This document shows positions 10,476-21,760 of a stretch of 64,000 bases of DNA, piece by piece; position 1 is the stretch's first letter, and every line of letters begins with the position of its first letter. The DNA is from Gracilaria gracilis. Its lineage: Eukaryota; Rhodophyta; Florideophyceae; Gracilariales; Gracilariaceae. The DNA lies in NCBI GenBank assembly GCA_030374805.1, contig JARGSG010000022.1, forward strand, positions 1 through 64,000, given 5' to 3'. The position numbers and the translations under genes are program-made. The notes under the pieces are model-generated. The model saw only the letters and a list, made by a program, of their open reading frames with translations. It searched no databases and was not told the origin of the DNA.

Positions 10476-11466
10476 ATGCTTCGCACTCAGAAGTGACGGG
10501 CAATGTTATTTGATTATCAGGCATGTTGAAATAGTAGACGTAGGGTGAACGTTGATTGATTAAAAGAAAAGCGAGGGAGAATCGAGAAGAAGAAGGGTGA
10601 AAACGAAGACTATAGGTGAAAGTTAAGGTCACATGATGAACATATATGGGGACAAAGCCAGAACGACGTTTTGGTGTCACCTGCTGATACTACCTTCCAG
10701 GTCTGGCTAAAGCTGAACAACGGTTAATTTGGAACATTGCTTGTTTCATAACTGTTCAGAGTATGCAGATTGTCAGAACAGCTAAAATATATTTTGTAAC
10801 TTTTAATTAATTTTAAAATAGCCATATCGCTTGTTTGACACTCCGTCATCTTCTTCGGCAATAATGTTTGGCAGTTACGACTCCACATATACCGAAGGTA
10901 GTCATTTCATTCAAAATGTTGTGGAAGCGAACAAGACTGTCAAACCTGAACCAAAATAGGTTGTTTTTTGGTATGCCCAAAAATATAGTGCTAAAAAGTG
11001 CACTAATTTTTTGAAGGGTAATTTGGAACAAGCTGTTTCATAACTGTGACATATATGTAGCTTTTTGCTATTCCCAAGAACAGAAATTTAGCCATTTAAG
11101 AGCAGCAATACGCGAAATAGCCAGTGCGGTAAACTAATCTAAAAAACTCATACCGAAATAAAGCCAAAAAGTCACATAAAGCCAAAAATCAGAAAACGTG
11201 TTCAGCAATGTACCAATTATTATGATTTCAAGCTGATTGCAACGATTTTTTGAAAGCTGTTCCACTTTGCCCTGCCCAGGAAGGTAGACAAATTTTATCC
11301 GTCACCCTTGGACAAGTTCGATGATGTCCCCATCAAATAAGCTTAATTTTGTTAGGCGTCACCCTGCATACCCAGAATCTCCCTAAAGTAAACTACAAAC
11401 GGGGTTTTAAGTATCGTGTCCACGTCTAGTTACGTGGTGCTCGTAGCTCCGTGTTCACGTTGAAGC
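10476..11466. other. non-coding, AT-rich
   Basis: No supportable gene. It contains a pair of similar short segments mentioning AATTTGGAACA (near 10726 and 11019) and TTGTTTCATAACTG, suggesting an old small duplication. Confidence 0.4.
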
Positions 11467-12846
11467 TTACGCGCTCTCTCTGGGGTGCACCTCGTTGGAG
11501 TGCACCACCACGAACCCATCGCCCTTCCGATGCCTCAATCGACCAATCAGCTCCTCCTCCCGGAACGCCGCGCCGCCCATTTCGGCCACCGCCATCGGTC
11601 CAACGCGCGGTTCGCTCTCACTGATGCATACCGTCACTTCGAATTCCACAGCGTCTTGTGGTTGCTGCCGCCCAATGCCCGCCGCCAGCATCATCACATC
11701 GATGGCGCCACTCAGTCCATTCTTCGCGCGCAGCCCTTGTTTCACAACGTCCCGCCTCCATTTGAGCAACGAGAAAACGCTCACAAACGCTGTGATCACC
11801 GTAGCCAGTCCCGCCGTGCACACAAACAAAACCAGCGACACCTCCGTTTCCAGTATTCGGCCATCGCGTACGCTGGGGTCAATCACCTACACTCGTCTGT
11901 TGCGCTGTATGCTCATGATAGACATCGTCTCCATGCTGCCGGTGCGATAGTCCACCCCCGTCGCCAACATGTACGCCAGATTCTGTACGGCGCGGCTGGG
12001 CAACGCTTCTGGCGAAGAGCCGCCACGTCTCACGGGAGCCAGCGGCACCGCAGACTCATAAAGCAGGTACAGCATCATGTAATTATGCTGCACTCGAAGC
12101 TGCACCACGCAAGCGTAGTTGAGGAAGCGTGAGCAAAACGCGTCAACCGTCTCAAGGCCGCACGTAAAGGTCACGTTCTCTGGCCACACCACCTGGTCGC
12201 TCAACGTTGGATTCGCATATATCTCACACTCTGGGCCAAAGTTAGCGTCGGCCACACGCTCGGTGAAAACGAGTCCGTTGACAAAGCCATTGGCCTCGTA
12301 CGAGCACGAGATATTGCGCGGAAAGTCGCTGATGACGTATTGTAAGCTGTTCAGATCACCGTCGAAGCCTGCGACTGCCGCGTAATATGAAACGATGGTT
12401 CGGTTCGAGCGCAGGCAATCCACCGCATCTCGCGCCAACAGGTAAGTGCCGGACATCCTCGACCCGTTCGGTGATATGTGCTTGGTGAAGTCGATCACCT
12501 CGCTGGAGTTGCGGGTGGGCGCGATGAGCAGTTCGGCAGTTGTGGTGATTGTGGCATCGCGTGAGCCACCGTCGATTGAAAAGCTGCCCGCCATGGTGAG
12601 AACGAGCACTAAAGAGCCTATCAACGCGGTGAGGCGTGCGTTTCGTACGTTAGTGATTCCATAGTCGGCCAAAACAGCCATGCGCGTGGTAGTGAGGTGA
12701 AGAGCTTTCTTGCGGGTGTGCAGCGCGTGAAGATTGGAATTGCGGACGTAGGCCTGTAGCGCCAAGCCGAGTACAAGGAGGAGGAGAGTTTCGAAGACGA
12801 CAAAGTACAGCCCGCTTACTATATTGGAGTCGATAGGGATTATCAT
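11467..12846 (-). pseudogene. unrecognised membrane protein, paralogue of 18711-20012, with one in-frame TAG
   Basis: The start was chosen at 12846 (MIIPIDSNIVSGLYFVV) because it aligns with the start of the paralogue at 18711. Two N-terminal membrane segments (YFVVFETLLLLVLGLALQAY and LTALIGSLVLVLTMAG) are followed by a roughly 200-residue ectodomain with several Cys and N-glycosylation sequons (NRT, NIS, NVT). The frame then meets a single TAG at 11887-11889 and stays open to 11467, coding the expected C-terminal membrane segment (VSLVLFVCTAGLATVITAF) and a cytoplasmic tail. The paralogue reads straight through the equivalent point. This could be a recent nonsense allele, stop readthrough or a sequence error; total length would be about 460 residues. 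No known family was recognised. Confidence 0.65.
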
Positions 12847-13481
12847 CGTGAGTATCAGGCAGATGTTGTTCGACGGATGACGGTGGTGCGGGAACGGACG
12901 CTGCCCAGATTGCCTACAGAGGCATGTAGAGAGATGCTCAGCGTGAGCCCATGAACAGTCGTGCGACGCTGCCACTCGTCTGCCCGCCTGCACTGGCGTT
13001 CGTAATGTGGACTAGGGATTGAGTCGGACAAATAATATTTACAGAAGCCCCACAAAGCTCTGTCAGTTGATTAGATGCAGCAAAGTATTAAATGCAAATA
13101 GCATCAAATACAGTCAGCTTAGAGAACCGAGACAATTTTCTAGAGACAGATAATGGTGTAGCACAGTGCGCAACGCTGATTTTGTCAAATGAAAACAGAT
13201 AAAACCCGATCTGTTCATAAATAATGACAGCCAAAATTTACAACAATTTTTATGGAGCATACTGAGAAAAAAAAACGTTACAAAACAATTTGGATAGATT
13301 CAAAATAAATTTATTGGAACAGAAACGGATTATTTTGGAAACAGAAAGAAAATAAACACTACTCTGTTTCAATCGTATAAACTGCTTACACCAAATTTAG
13401 AACTGCGTTGAAGAACGGATTTTTCCGGATCCGCTATAAATTCTACCTGTCCGTTCCACGGTAGTGTCGATGAACTCCCCG

Positions 13482-13576
13482 TTGGCGCGTGGCCTAATGG
13501 TCGGGTGGGGTAAGGGAGACCGAGGGTTGGGCGGGCGCCCTCGCGGGATACCAGGGCTCAAACCCGGTTTTGCCAA
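13482..13576 (+). tRNA. possible tRNA-like sequence or tRNA pseudogene with a long variable arm
   Basis: TTGGC at the start pairs with GCCAA at the end. GTGGCCTAATGGT resembles box A and GGCTCAAACCC resembles box B. Between them is a GAGGG...CCCTC hairpin like a long variable arm. The outer acceptor pairs are incomplete and no convincing anticodon arm was found, so this is weak. Confidence 0.22.
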
Positions 13577-15801
13577 AGTAGACAACATTATTGTTTTTAC
13601 CAAATCTATTAAAAATCCCTAATTTGTTTTTTACAAAGAGGCTCCCGATCGTTCCAGCATCTCAATGCCATCCGCCGCCGCGAGGCGCTGCCTTCGTCTC
13701 CCGTAGTCCTCCTCATGCCGAGCCTCGGCACCTCGGAAGCTCCCCTGCCACGACCGCCTCTCTCCTACCCGCCGCTACACGGACATACTCTCTGGTACCC
13801 CCCGACAGCCTCTCTGCTACCCCCCCCGCCGAGCGAACCGACTCTCTCCTACACCGCCACCAAGCCTTATCCACCTCACCGCTTCGACCCACTCTCTCCT
13901 ACCCCCCCATGGAGCCGCATCGCGCCCGCCCTGGCCTACACTCTCCTATCTCCCGTGTAGCCGCATCCCGCCGCGCACACAGCGCAGCATCTCCCGTACC
14001 GGCCGCCGCTCTCGTAGCATCTCGACGCAATGGCGCCTTCGCGATGTGGTGAGGCCGGCGGCATGGAGGAAGTGACAGCAGTGCACTGTGCGTGGCATGT
14101 TTGAGGGAGGGCAGCAGAGAGGGCGACCGCGTGTTGCTTTTCAGGGTGCGGCGGCAAGCCGAGATGCGATAATGGCGCATGCGCCAGATAGTGCGAGGCG
14201 TTCTGCTGGTACAACACCCTCACAAGAGAGCAGCCGCGATCTATATCGGCCCTACCGCGCACACGAGACGCCCCTCGCTTTCCGAATGCGCTACGCCTCA
14301 GGGGCTGCCCTCGTGCGCACCCAGTACGACTAAGTCGCAACTCTGTTTGGGCGCTGCGCTGCAGTTTGGATAGTCCGTGCGCCATCGCTTTCCGTATGCG
14401 TCGGCATCCCACCGTGTAGCTCGCGTGGATGGAAGACAAGCTGTCGATTCGGACTCCCTTGCATTTGCTTCCGCTGTTTGGGCGCATGAAAGGCATGCAC
14501 GGTTTCGGCAGGGCTCGCAGGACCAGAAAGAGGGGGTTGCCGATGGAGTGAGCGCGACCTGCGGGTTAAGCGAGATAGACAGTTGGTTGAGCTTGGTCTC
14601 GACTTGTTATATCTGCGAAGGGTCACCGAGATGAAGTTGACTGAGCGAGGATGGGCGGGGCGGCAGAGAAATTGAATGGTTTGAAGCGCAGAAGACAATA
14701 AGGATCAAAAGGGCACGTTGCGTGCAGCGAAACTCCACAATGGCCGGCCGGTAAGGGTGTCTCTGCAATGGGCGGTAGCACGAACGCTGGTGTGTGAGCA
14801 GAATGCAAATGTATCCGGTTTTGTGTAGCTTCGCTTTCCGATCGTTGTCGCTTGTTCTTCTGCCTCAGAAGCATCTCCACTTGATGCTCGAGTTCCAACG
14901 TATCCACCGCAGGTTGAATCATTATCTGCCAGGATTGGATGGACTCAAAACCAAAGCACGAGATCTGCACCGTGGCTCCAAAACCTGTCCTCCACGAAGC
15001 TGCTGCTTTTCAATATGAAACATGGGCGAGTAAGAAGACATACAAACAAGTTTTATCGTAGAAGGATGAGATTGTAGACCAGTTGGTTCAAACCTTCACT
15101 GTTATTGTTATCAATAAAGTATTGGCGGCGTTCCGTTTTGAAGCATATATCTGCCTGTTTCCCTACATCTTAAATGGATCTACGCCTGGGTTCGTTAAAG
15201 ACCCAACCACCTATGGTACCTCTGCATACAAGGCTATAACTGTATACGGGTCTGTGAATTTGTCTCAGTGTGATGCACGATTCCAACAGAAGGTGTCGTT
15301 CAATACGCTATAAATTTCTATATCACCTTAACTGGATGAAAGATGAAGATTCATTCCATCATGGTCAGTGAAACACCAACCTTGGCGGACCACATCCATA
15401 CTTTCACCAGATGGTACTCGATACGCAGCCCCCATAGCAAACTTAGTATTGTTTGCCGCAGAACCGTGTGAAATCTGTGCAGCGGCAGAGAAGCCATGTC
15501 GCACATGATGCGAGGAGCTGAGCATCGCTGTCTATATATTATCAGTAAGATGTAACGACACCACACTTTCCGTACGTGATTGGCCTTGCAAACTTCACTT
15601 CTGATAGTTGGTTTATCATAAACAACTAACAGAGTTTGTGTTCTTTCAGCTCCTGCGCCTCTCCTCTCCCATCTGAAGAAGGACTGTTACAAAAGATGCG
15701 GCAATCTGTATGCATCCAAAGCCGAGCTCCATACTTTGGATAGTGTTTATGCTCAAGTCGCTACATGCGATTGTTTCGCATGATAAGAAAGGATCATCTA
15801 T
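13577..15801. other. intergenic region with pyrimidine-rich degenerate repeats
   Basis: Around 13750-13970 the plus strand repeats variants of CTCTCCTACCCCCC every 40-60 bases. Overlapping open frames here are low complexity (Pro/Ser/Arg) and not convincing genes. From about 14080 to 15800 no gene could be supported. Confidence 0.4.
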
Positions 15802-17929
15802 TTACTGTTCAATTGAACGAAGGTATAACATATCCTCCACAAGACTACTCTTAAGCCTAGAGCGATCTGCTGTTATAATTCTGTTAACTGCGCTAAAGTT
15901 TCGCTCACTGCTGGAAGACGACACAGGTGTAGCGTAAATAAGCAAAGCCACTTTCATTAAGTCTGGATACACCCCTTCCTGACATATCCAGAACTTAATT
16001 AGGTTTGTCCCATGATCGGACTCTTTGTTAATCGCTTTCATCTTATGTAGCGCAGACTCTGGAAACTTACGTCCCATATACTTTTCAAAGGCATCATCAT
16101 CACCAGCACCGCTTTGTGCAAGATCAAACATATCGGACAAACAGAACGAATCCTTTCCCAAATCCTTCGTATAAATTGAATCATTAACAATACATACCTC
16201 TCCATCCTTCTCACTGTTCTCATAGTTGCGAAGTAAACGTCGGATCAAAATACTACCTTTGCTTTTGTAGACATTTCGCTTAGCGCAATCCTTCACAAAC
16301 CCAAGAGATCTCATTCGTGGATGGAGCAAACTTCCCGCCATCCACAAGCTATGAACTTCAATATTAGAAAGAAAAGTGTAGGGACTCTACGTGCAAACTG
16401 CTGACAGAGAATGTGCGGGACATGATAGTTCGGTCCCTTCGCCATTCCACCAGCAATTTGCTTAAGTTGGCCCTCTAACTGCTCTAACATTGGCAGTATC
16501 AGATGCATTGTCGGCGTCTTTTGCGCTTCCAACTGAGTTTGTACGTGACAAACCAGGACGAAAACATTGCACAATTGCCTCTAGAGCCGGATACTTCACC
16601 TCTCCTTCCCCGTTCGTCTCTGTCGCTAGAGCGTCGAAAGAAACCTTAGCAGCGTCAGATTCCTTTGAGGATATTATGGATGCAACATGCTTACTAGACA
16701 ACAGAAATCTCTCTACGACCGCGCACGTAGTTCCGAACCCTAGTCTCAATCTCTTGTATCAGAGAGTAACCATCAGGCAGAAGTTGGTTCCAGTTTCCCT
16801 GTTTGAATATGCGCACAACTGTTTTGACACTCTCCAAGTTCTTTGCGATGATTGTTTCCTGAGCCACCTGCTCTTCCCATGGCGTGCTTCATGACTGTAT
16901 TAAGTTGATGTGAAATACATCCCATCCATTTCTCACTGAATGGAACCCTCTGACTTGACGAAGATGCTCCTACAATACATGGCATTGTAGATGCACAGTC
17001 TGTCACAAAGGTAAAGTTTCGCATAAACTCGTCCATTTCGACACCGACCCTAGTGAGAAGGGCATGATCAAAGGCGGATCGTAGAGCAGAAGCCGATTCT
17101 GCGCTCTTGTGTTCTATTAAAAATATGTTTCTCGATACAAGTTCAAAGTCTCTTGGCCTTCGTTATCAAATGCGGCGGCCCTAGCTTGAAGTAATGAACG
17201 GTAAAATCGTAATACTTGTTTCCGTTTACGTCATTCTTGAGTCCATCGCTAGTCACACCGCCGCCAAGAGCAAGAACAACTTTCGATTCATTCACACGAA
17301 ACATTTCTCTTGCTTCTTTTGCGATGCTTTAGATACTTTCCTTGACAGCATTGTTATATGGAAGCATATCCGCAATGTCAATTTGCGCAGTGACCGGAAC
17401 GGATCTACCGGCATCGACGAGAGCCTTTGCGAATTGTGCCATTCCAGGGTTCTTGTATGCGAAAGATAACGGCAGTAATCCTTAAGAGACCGCAAAGGCA
17501 GCGGCATAGATGATCGATTTTTTCTGCGTCTCGGTGACTTTAACAACCACATCTGACACAACCAGTTTTGCGTTTTTATGCAGTTTCGTGTGGTTCTTTA
17601 GCACACTAGTTCCTTGCTCTGGGTCGAACCTTTTCACGGAGGATTGCAAGGGACATTGACCAGTGAACAAATATGAGCAGACCAGCCAACCAGCGTCCTT
17701 ACGAGTGTTGACATGGCAGAGTAACTGCGTAGTTGTTGTAGTACTCCGACCGCATTCTGCGAACAGAACTCATATCCTTCCAATTGACGAGTTCGTAGTT
17801 TGTTTTTTCATTTGCGGTTAATTTGCGAACAACCTCAAGCGCGGCCTCCTTTGACTTAATCCGAAGAAAGCAGCGTCTTGGAATCGTATCGGATTTGGTA
17901 TCGCGCTTACAGATTCTAGTGGAGTTCAT
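15802..17929 (-). pseudogene. hAT-family transposase, decayed
   Basis: Fragments of one hAT transposase lie in order on the minus strand across several frames. A BED-finger-like segment (TSVLKNHTKLHKN) lies near 17.6 kb. A core piece follows (NPGMAQFAKALVDAG, read near 17.4 kb), then FVTDCASTMPCIVG and WMGCISHQLNTVMKHAM near 16.9-17.0 kb. The C-terminal dimerisation region is at 15.8-16.3 kb with SSSSERNFSAVNRIITADRS and SLVEDMLYLRS. Several frameshifts and stops separate the pieces. Terminal inverted repeats and an 8-bp target duplication were not found. It sits between the two membrane-protein paralogues. Confidence 0.85.
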
Positions 17930-18710
17930 TGTATCGTTTGGTGGAAACGAAACGGCGTACGGACTTCAACTGATGGATTGCGGCAGGCAAATGGTTTCTA
18001 ATATGTTCCGGAGTACGGATTGGGCAAAATGTTGTCGTTTGATCGGTTGCAGACGGTTGTTATCCGTTCAGTGCAGGGAGGGGTTGGATTAAACATTACG
18101 GATTCGTTGGTGACGTCTGGCGATGGATCTGTTCTCTGTTTACAGTTCTTCTAACAGTAGAATGGCTTGCAAACCCGCTTGAAAGGGTTTGGATGGAATT
18201 ATCACTGGATTGCCACTTTTGGTCTTTCAGTGTCGTGGAGTTTGCATTCGCTTCTTTCTGAGACGGGCATATTTGAACGGCTAGCCGTCCGGATAAATCC
18301 CTAATGTGGACTTTGGCTCCAAAACTGATGAGGATATCTCAGGTGGTGAGGAGTAGCTTCCGACAGTAACGCATGAATTAGCCAATAATCCTTTTAAATT
18401 CCAGGTGTGAATACAGTACTGTACGAACCGGTATATGTATGGGCACACTGTGATTGTGCTGAGTCAAATCCCTCGATAGCAGTGGGTCGAGTATGGTACG
18501 GCTAACATTATCAAATATTCTCATGTGTATGTCTACGCAAAAGGTCTCGGGAGACGATTAGCAAAAATCATTTTCGGTGCCAACTCGAATCGGATAGTAG
18601 AGTTATCACCGCATAGCACGTAGGAAATAGCACGTAGGAAAACTATCTCTGCCTCCCCTCCATCCCGTCCGTCCGCGCTCATCCCACTTCCATGGGCGAG
18701 CTGCTGTTCG
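17930..18710. other. intergenic region upstream of the membrane-protein gene
   Basis: No gene seen. A short direct repeat (AGCACGTAGGAAA twice, near 18617-18640) lies about 80 bases before the start codon at 18711. It may belong to the promoter. Confidence 0.35.
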
Positions 18711-20012
18711 ATGGCTGAGCTCAATCTGCACGCAAACGTTGTAAACGGCATCTACAGCGTCATTGAAGTCTTCCTTGTGCTCATCCTCATCCGCCTCCTG
18801 CGTGTCTTGCTGGCGTGTCACAATCTCCGCACTATCTACGATGTCCGCAAGCCGTTGCGTCTCAGCACAACGCGCCTCTCCCTGTTAATGGAAATTGGTT
18901 TGGCCCCCCATTTGTTCTCCCTGCTGTCCGTACTGGTGGGAATCACCTTCACGCTCCTGTGCACAGCCGGTGGATTCGCGTTTAAGGGCGTCACCAAACC
19001 TGCGTTAGAACCAGTTCTGGTGAGGAACAAAGTGGTTGCTGCAACCCCGGGTACATACATCGATTATCGAGACCATGTGTCGTCCGATGCCTCGCTGGCC
19101 TCCGCAACCGTTGTCATCCTTCTAGAGAGTGGCTGCTCCGAATCTGATATTGGCCAAACCACCTTTTACTCTAGGACCAATGAAGTAGAGGATCTCGACT
19201 CTATCAAATGGCCGCGGGGCACCGAGTTCTCTGACTATACGTGCTTGTGGGAGTCAAATGGATTCGAGAATGAAGTGGTAACCACATGGAAGGCAGGCAG
19301 AACCCAGATTGAATTCACCGGCTGCGAATTGAGTTTCAGCACCGTCGGAGTCGACTTCACCCAGGTGCCGCGCAATCAAGTCACAAACATTCCGTTCTCG
19401 GAAAATGTCGATCTTGGCGACTGTCTCTTCCGCATCACCGAGTTGTGGTGCTCCAACTACAACACTCTTCTCTGCGTTGGGTCGTTGCGCATGGACGATG
19501 ACATCGGCGGTTTCGGAGAAATAATGTACTTTTTGGAGGGTGGAGATGGTGGCCTCTCTGTCTCGGTATCCGTGATACGTCAGGAGAAGAAGGACGACAC
19601 AGAGCTACTCAAGTCAATGGCGTTCATCGCAGACTTTGTGCTGAGAACGACGTTTTCGTCGCCCACTCGACGGCTGGCCTCGCTTCGCATCGAGAGGAAC
19701 GCCACGGTGCAAAGGATCGTGGGCGAGCGCAACGTGACGGAGGTGAACGACACTCTGATTCTGGCCACGTTCGGCGTGGCTTTGGCGTTGTTTGCGGTGG
19801 TGGCGTTTGCGGCGTTCTGCGCGTGGTTTGCGGTGGTGTGGTTGAAGGGACGAGGGCGGTACAACACCTTCTGCTCCAAGGCTGATGCGCTGGCGTGTGT
19901 GGCGCAGCACTGTAATTGGGCTCACGCCGGAGCCGCAGCTGCGGAGAACAGTCATGCAGTTCGAGCACTGGGTGCCAATGTAATGTTTGTGAAAAGTAAT
20001 TCTGACCATTAG
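18711..20012 (+). CDS. unrecognised three-segment membrane protein
   Basis: A 433-residue protein. Membrane segment 1 lies near residues 14-34 (VIEVFLVLILIRLLRVLLA) and segment 2 near 66-88 (LFSLLSVLVGITFTLLC). A roughly 250-residue ectodomain follows, with about seven Cys and sequons NATV, NVTE, NDTL. A C-terminal membrane segment (FGVALALFAVVAFAAFCAWF) and a short basic cytoplasmic tail come last. The same layout and local identity (N-x-V-x-GIY/GLY, then PLRLSTTR/ALHLTTTR) occur in the minus-strand gene at 11467-12846, making the two a divergent pair of paralogues. No known family was recognised. The topology suits a surface receptor or adhesin, but that is a guess. Confidence 0.75.
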   Translation: MAELNLHANVVNGIYSVIEVFLVLILIRLLRVLLACHNLRTIYDVRKPLRLSTTRLSLLMEIGLAPHLFSLLSVLVGITFTLLCTAGGFAFKGVTKPALEPVLVRNKVVAATPGTYIDYRDHVSSDASLASATVVILLESGCSESDIGQTTFYSRTNEVEDLDSIKWPRGTEFSDYTCLWESNGFENEVVTTWKAGRTQIEFTGCELSFSTVGVDFTQVPRNQVTNIPFSENVDLGDCLFRITELWCSNYNTLLCVGSLRMDDDIGGFGEIMYFLEGGDGGLSVSVSVIRQEKKDDTELLKSMAFIADFVLRTTFSSPTRRLASLRIERNATVQRIVGERNVTEVNDTLILATFGVALALFAVVAFAAFCAWFAVVWLKGRGRYNTFCSKADALACVAQHCNWAHAGAAAAENSHAVRALGANVMFVKSNSDH

Positions 20013-20784
20013 GCGCCACAAGAATTCCCAATTTCCGAACGTGTTTTCAAATATTCGTGTGTTTACGTAAAACGAGAGTGCAAGAGAATCGAATTCGTGT
20101 TTCCATAGAAAAGATTGCAATTCATTTTCAGAAAAGGTTTCGCAAACATTGGCTTTGCAGATCATGTTTTGCACAACGTGTAAAGTTACCAACGAGACCC
20201 ACGCCACGTCAGAATGTAAGTTTTGTAATTCTAAATCAACGCAGAAACCAGCTCAACCGCAAAAACATCTGTTACCCGACGCGCCAGCCACCTGTCTGCG
20301 CCAGCCACCCGTCTGCGCGGGCCGCCTCCACCAACCGCCACCAAATGCGCAACGGTCCTCTGCGCACCAATCACAACACGCCATAATGCACCGCTTCACA
20401 AATGCACCCAATGCCGTGTCCCAGCGAAGGCTGTTCTCCTGGGCGGCGATTCAACTTTTAACGGCTCTCCGTTATCGCCCAACGCCACCATTGAGCCTAG
20501 CTCTGGTACGCATTGCATCCGCCGATTTGCATGACTCTGTCCGCCATCCGCCTTCTCCTCCGCTGGTCCCTTGTTTCTCCGTTCGACGCCGGACGAGATA
20601 CAGCCAGATTCCTGCGTACGTTGTCGGAATGCGCATCCCGTACCTCCGCAGTTCTATAAAGCCCGGCACACCCCCATTTATTCACCACACTTTCGAAACC
20701 CAGACAGTTTTAATCACTCACCCGCTTCGCAGTTTTGACCCTCACTCTCAACTCACTTTCTCCCACTTTCGACTACTCATCACA
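20013..20784. other. intergenic region and promoter of the HLIP gene
   Basis: An open frame runs through this stretch into the HLIP gene, with an early MFCTTC...CKFC double Cys motif. The TATA box at 20655 and the leader-like sequence of the downstream Met argue that it is not coding. Confidence 0.4.
20655..20660 (+). promoter_or_regulatory. TATA box of the HLIP gene
   Basis: TATAAA within GTTCTATAAAGCCCGG, 125 bases before the chosen ATG at 20785. No ATG in the HLIP frame lies between them. Confidence 0.55.
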
Positions 20785-21171
20785 ATGACTTCCCACACCG
20801 CATTCGTTTCCTCTTTCACCCCGTCGCTCATCACCAAGCCATTTCTCTCATCCACAACCACACAAGTGCCGCCCACTTTCGTCGCAACTCCCCGCATGGC
20901 ACTACAGACAAAGGACAAGCCAAAGGTCGCCGCCCCCTCTCCCTATCGTTCTCTGGAGGCCAATCGCGCCGCAAAACTCAACAGCGAATACCGCGGACCC
21001 CAAGGATTCACTCCTTACGCCGAGAAGGTCAACGGACGACTGGCTCAGCTGGGCTTTGTCATTGGCCTCATTACGGAAATCATCACTGGAAAGGGCATCA
21101 ACGAGCAGATCCTCATCATGTTCTCGCCGCTAACTCATCTTGTTGAAAGCTTGGCTAGGCTCGCACACTGA
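20785..21171 (+). CDS. one-helix high-light-inducible-type chlorophyll-binding protein, plastid-targeted
   Basis: A 128-residue protein. Residues 1-45 or so are Ser/Thr-rich with few acids (MTSHTAFVSSFTPSLITKPF), like a plastid transit peptide. The mature part holds the LHC helix motif EKVNGRLAQLGFVIGLITE, where Glu and Asn are the chlorophyll ligands of the ExxNGRxAxxG signature; the usual Met is Leu. A second hydrophobic stretch (EQILIMFSPLTHLVES) follows. One-helix proteins of this family bind pigment in the thylakoid membrane and protect photosystems or assist their assembly under light stress. The start was chosen from the TATA box and the transit peptide; a longer open frame extends upstream to 20149. 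This is the clearest sign that the genome is from a photosynthetic eukaryote. Confidence 0.85.
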   Translation: MTSHTAFVSSFTPSLITKPFLSSTTTQVPPTFVATPRMALQTKDKPKVAAPSPYRSLEANRAAKLNSEYRGPQGFTPYAEKVNGRLAQLGFVIGLITEIITGKGINEQILIMFSPLTHLVESLARLAH

Positions 21172-21392
21172 TAACGAAATTCACTGCTGACCACAGTGCT
21201 CATGATATTAGTGTTCGTACAGATAGATGATGCCCGACCATTCCGTTCCAATCCGACTCCTAATTTGTAGTCCTCTGATTTTCATCAGACGACATTTTGC
21301 TTGGCTATGTGACTAAAACAATCGGTTCAATCTCCCTAAACTACAAAAAATAGTCTCACATTCATGCTGTACAGTTGTCTCCACCGCGTACG

Positions 21393-21445
21393 GTTACAGT
21401 AGCCCGGGCGCACAGTTTCTTTTCAGTTGCCCGGGCGACTGTAAC
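21393..21445. repeat. inverted repeat (hairpin)
   Basis: GTTACAGTAGCCCGGGCG pairs with TGCCCGGGCGACTGTAAC across a loop of about 17 bases, with about two mismatches. The core CCCGGGC is itself palindromic. It could be a remnant of a small inverted-repeat element. Confidence 0.6.
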
Positions 21446-21753
21446 TGTACCCATATGGTCCATATGGTATCCTATATCGCTTTGGCAAACTATATACATG
21501 GTAGACTCATGTGCGTCGCGAAACAATAAGCATAACCAACATTTTAAATACAAGCTAAAACTTGCCAAGTTAGCACAATGTCAACCAAGGCACCATCATG
21601 TCGATAATGTGGTCACATCATGTGCGAAATGACAAAAGTTTTGTGCTTGTTGGTGAGGGGGAGGCACTGTCCGCGAGGACATATGTGGTTCTTCGTGTAC
21701 TCAACGATGAGGAGAGGTGCACGGCAGCAAAGCAAGGACAACCCGCAGAGCGC

Positions 21754-21760
21754 TTTATAA
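21754..21760 (+). promoter_or_regulatory. TATA-like box
   Basis: TTTATAA about 40 bases before the signal-peptide Met at 21798, a good core-promoter distance for the spliced gene downstream. Confidence 0.45.

Noticed and set aside
11485-12132. 215-codon plus-strand ORF
   Set aside because: It is the mirror of the membrane-protein gene on the minus strand, with His/Arg-rich composition and no motif.
13591-14496. Overlapping Pro/Ser-rich plus-strand and Arg-rich minus-strand ORFs
   Set aside because: They follow a degenerate pyrimidine-rich repeat and have biased composition on both strands.
20149-20784. N-terminal extension of the HLIP frame with a CTTC...CKFC double Cys motif, as a zinc-ribbon fusion
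   Set aside because: A TATA box lies inside it and the downstream Met starts a transit-peptide-like leader. The middle is low complexity, so the extension is most likely non-coding.
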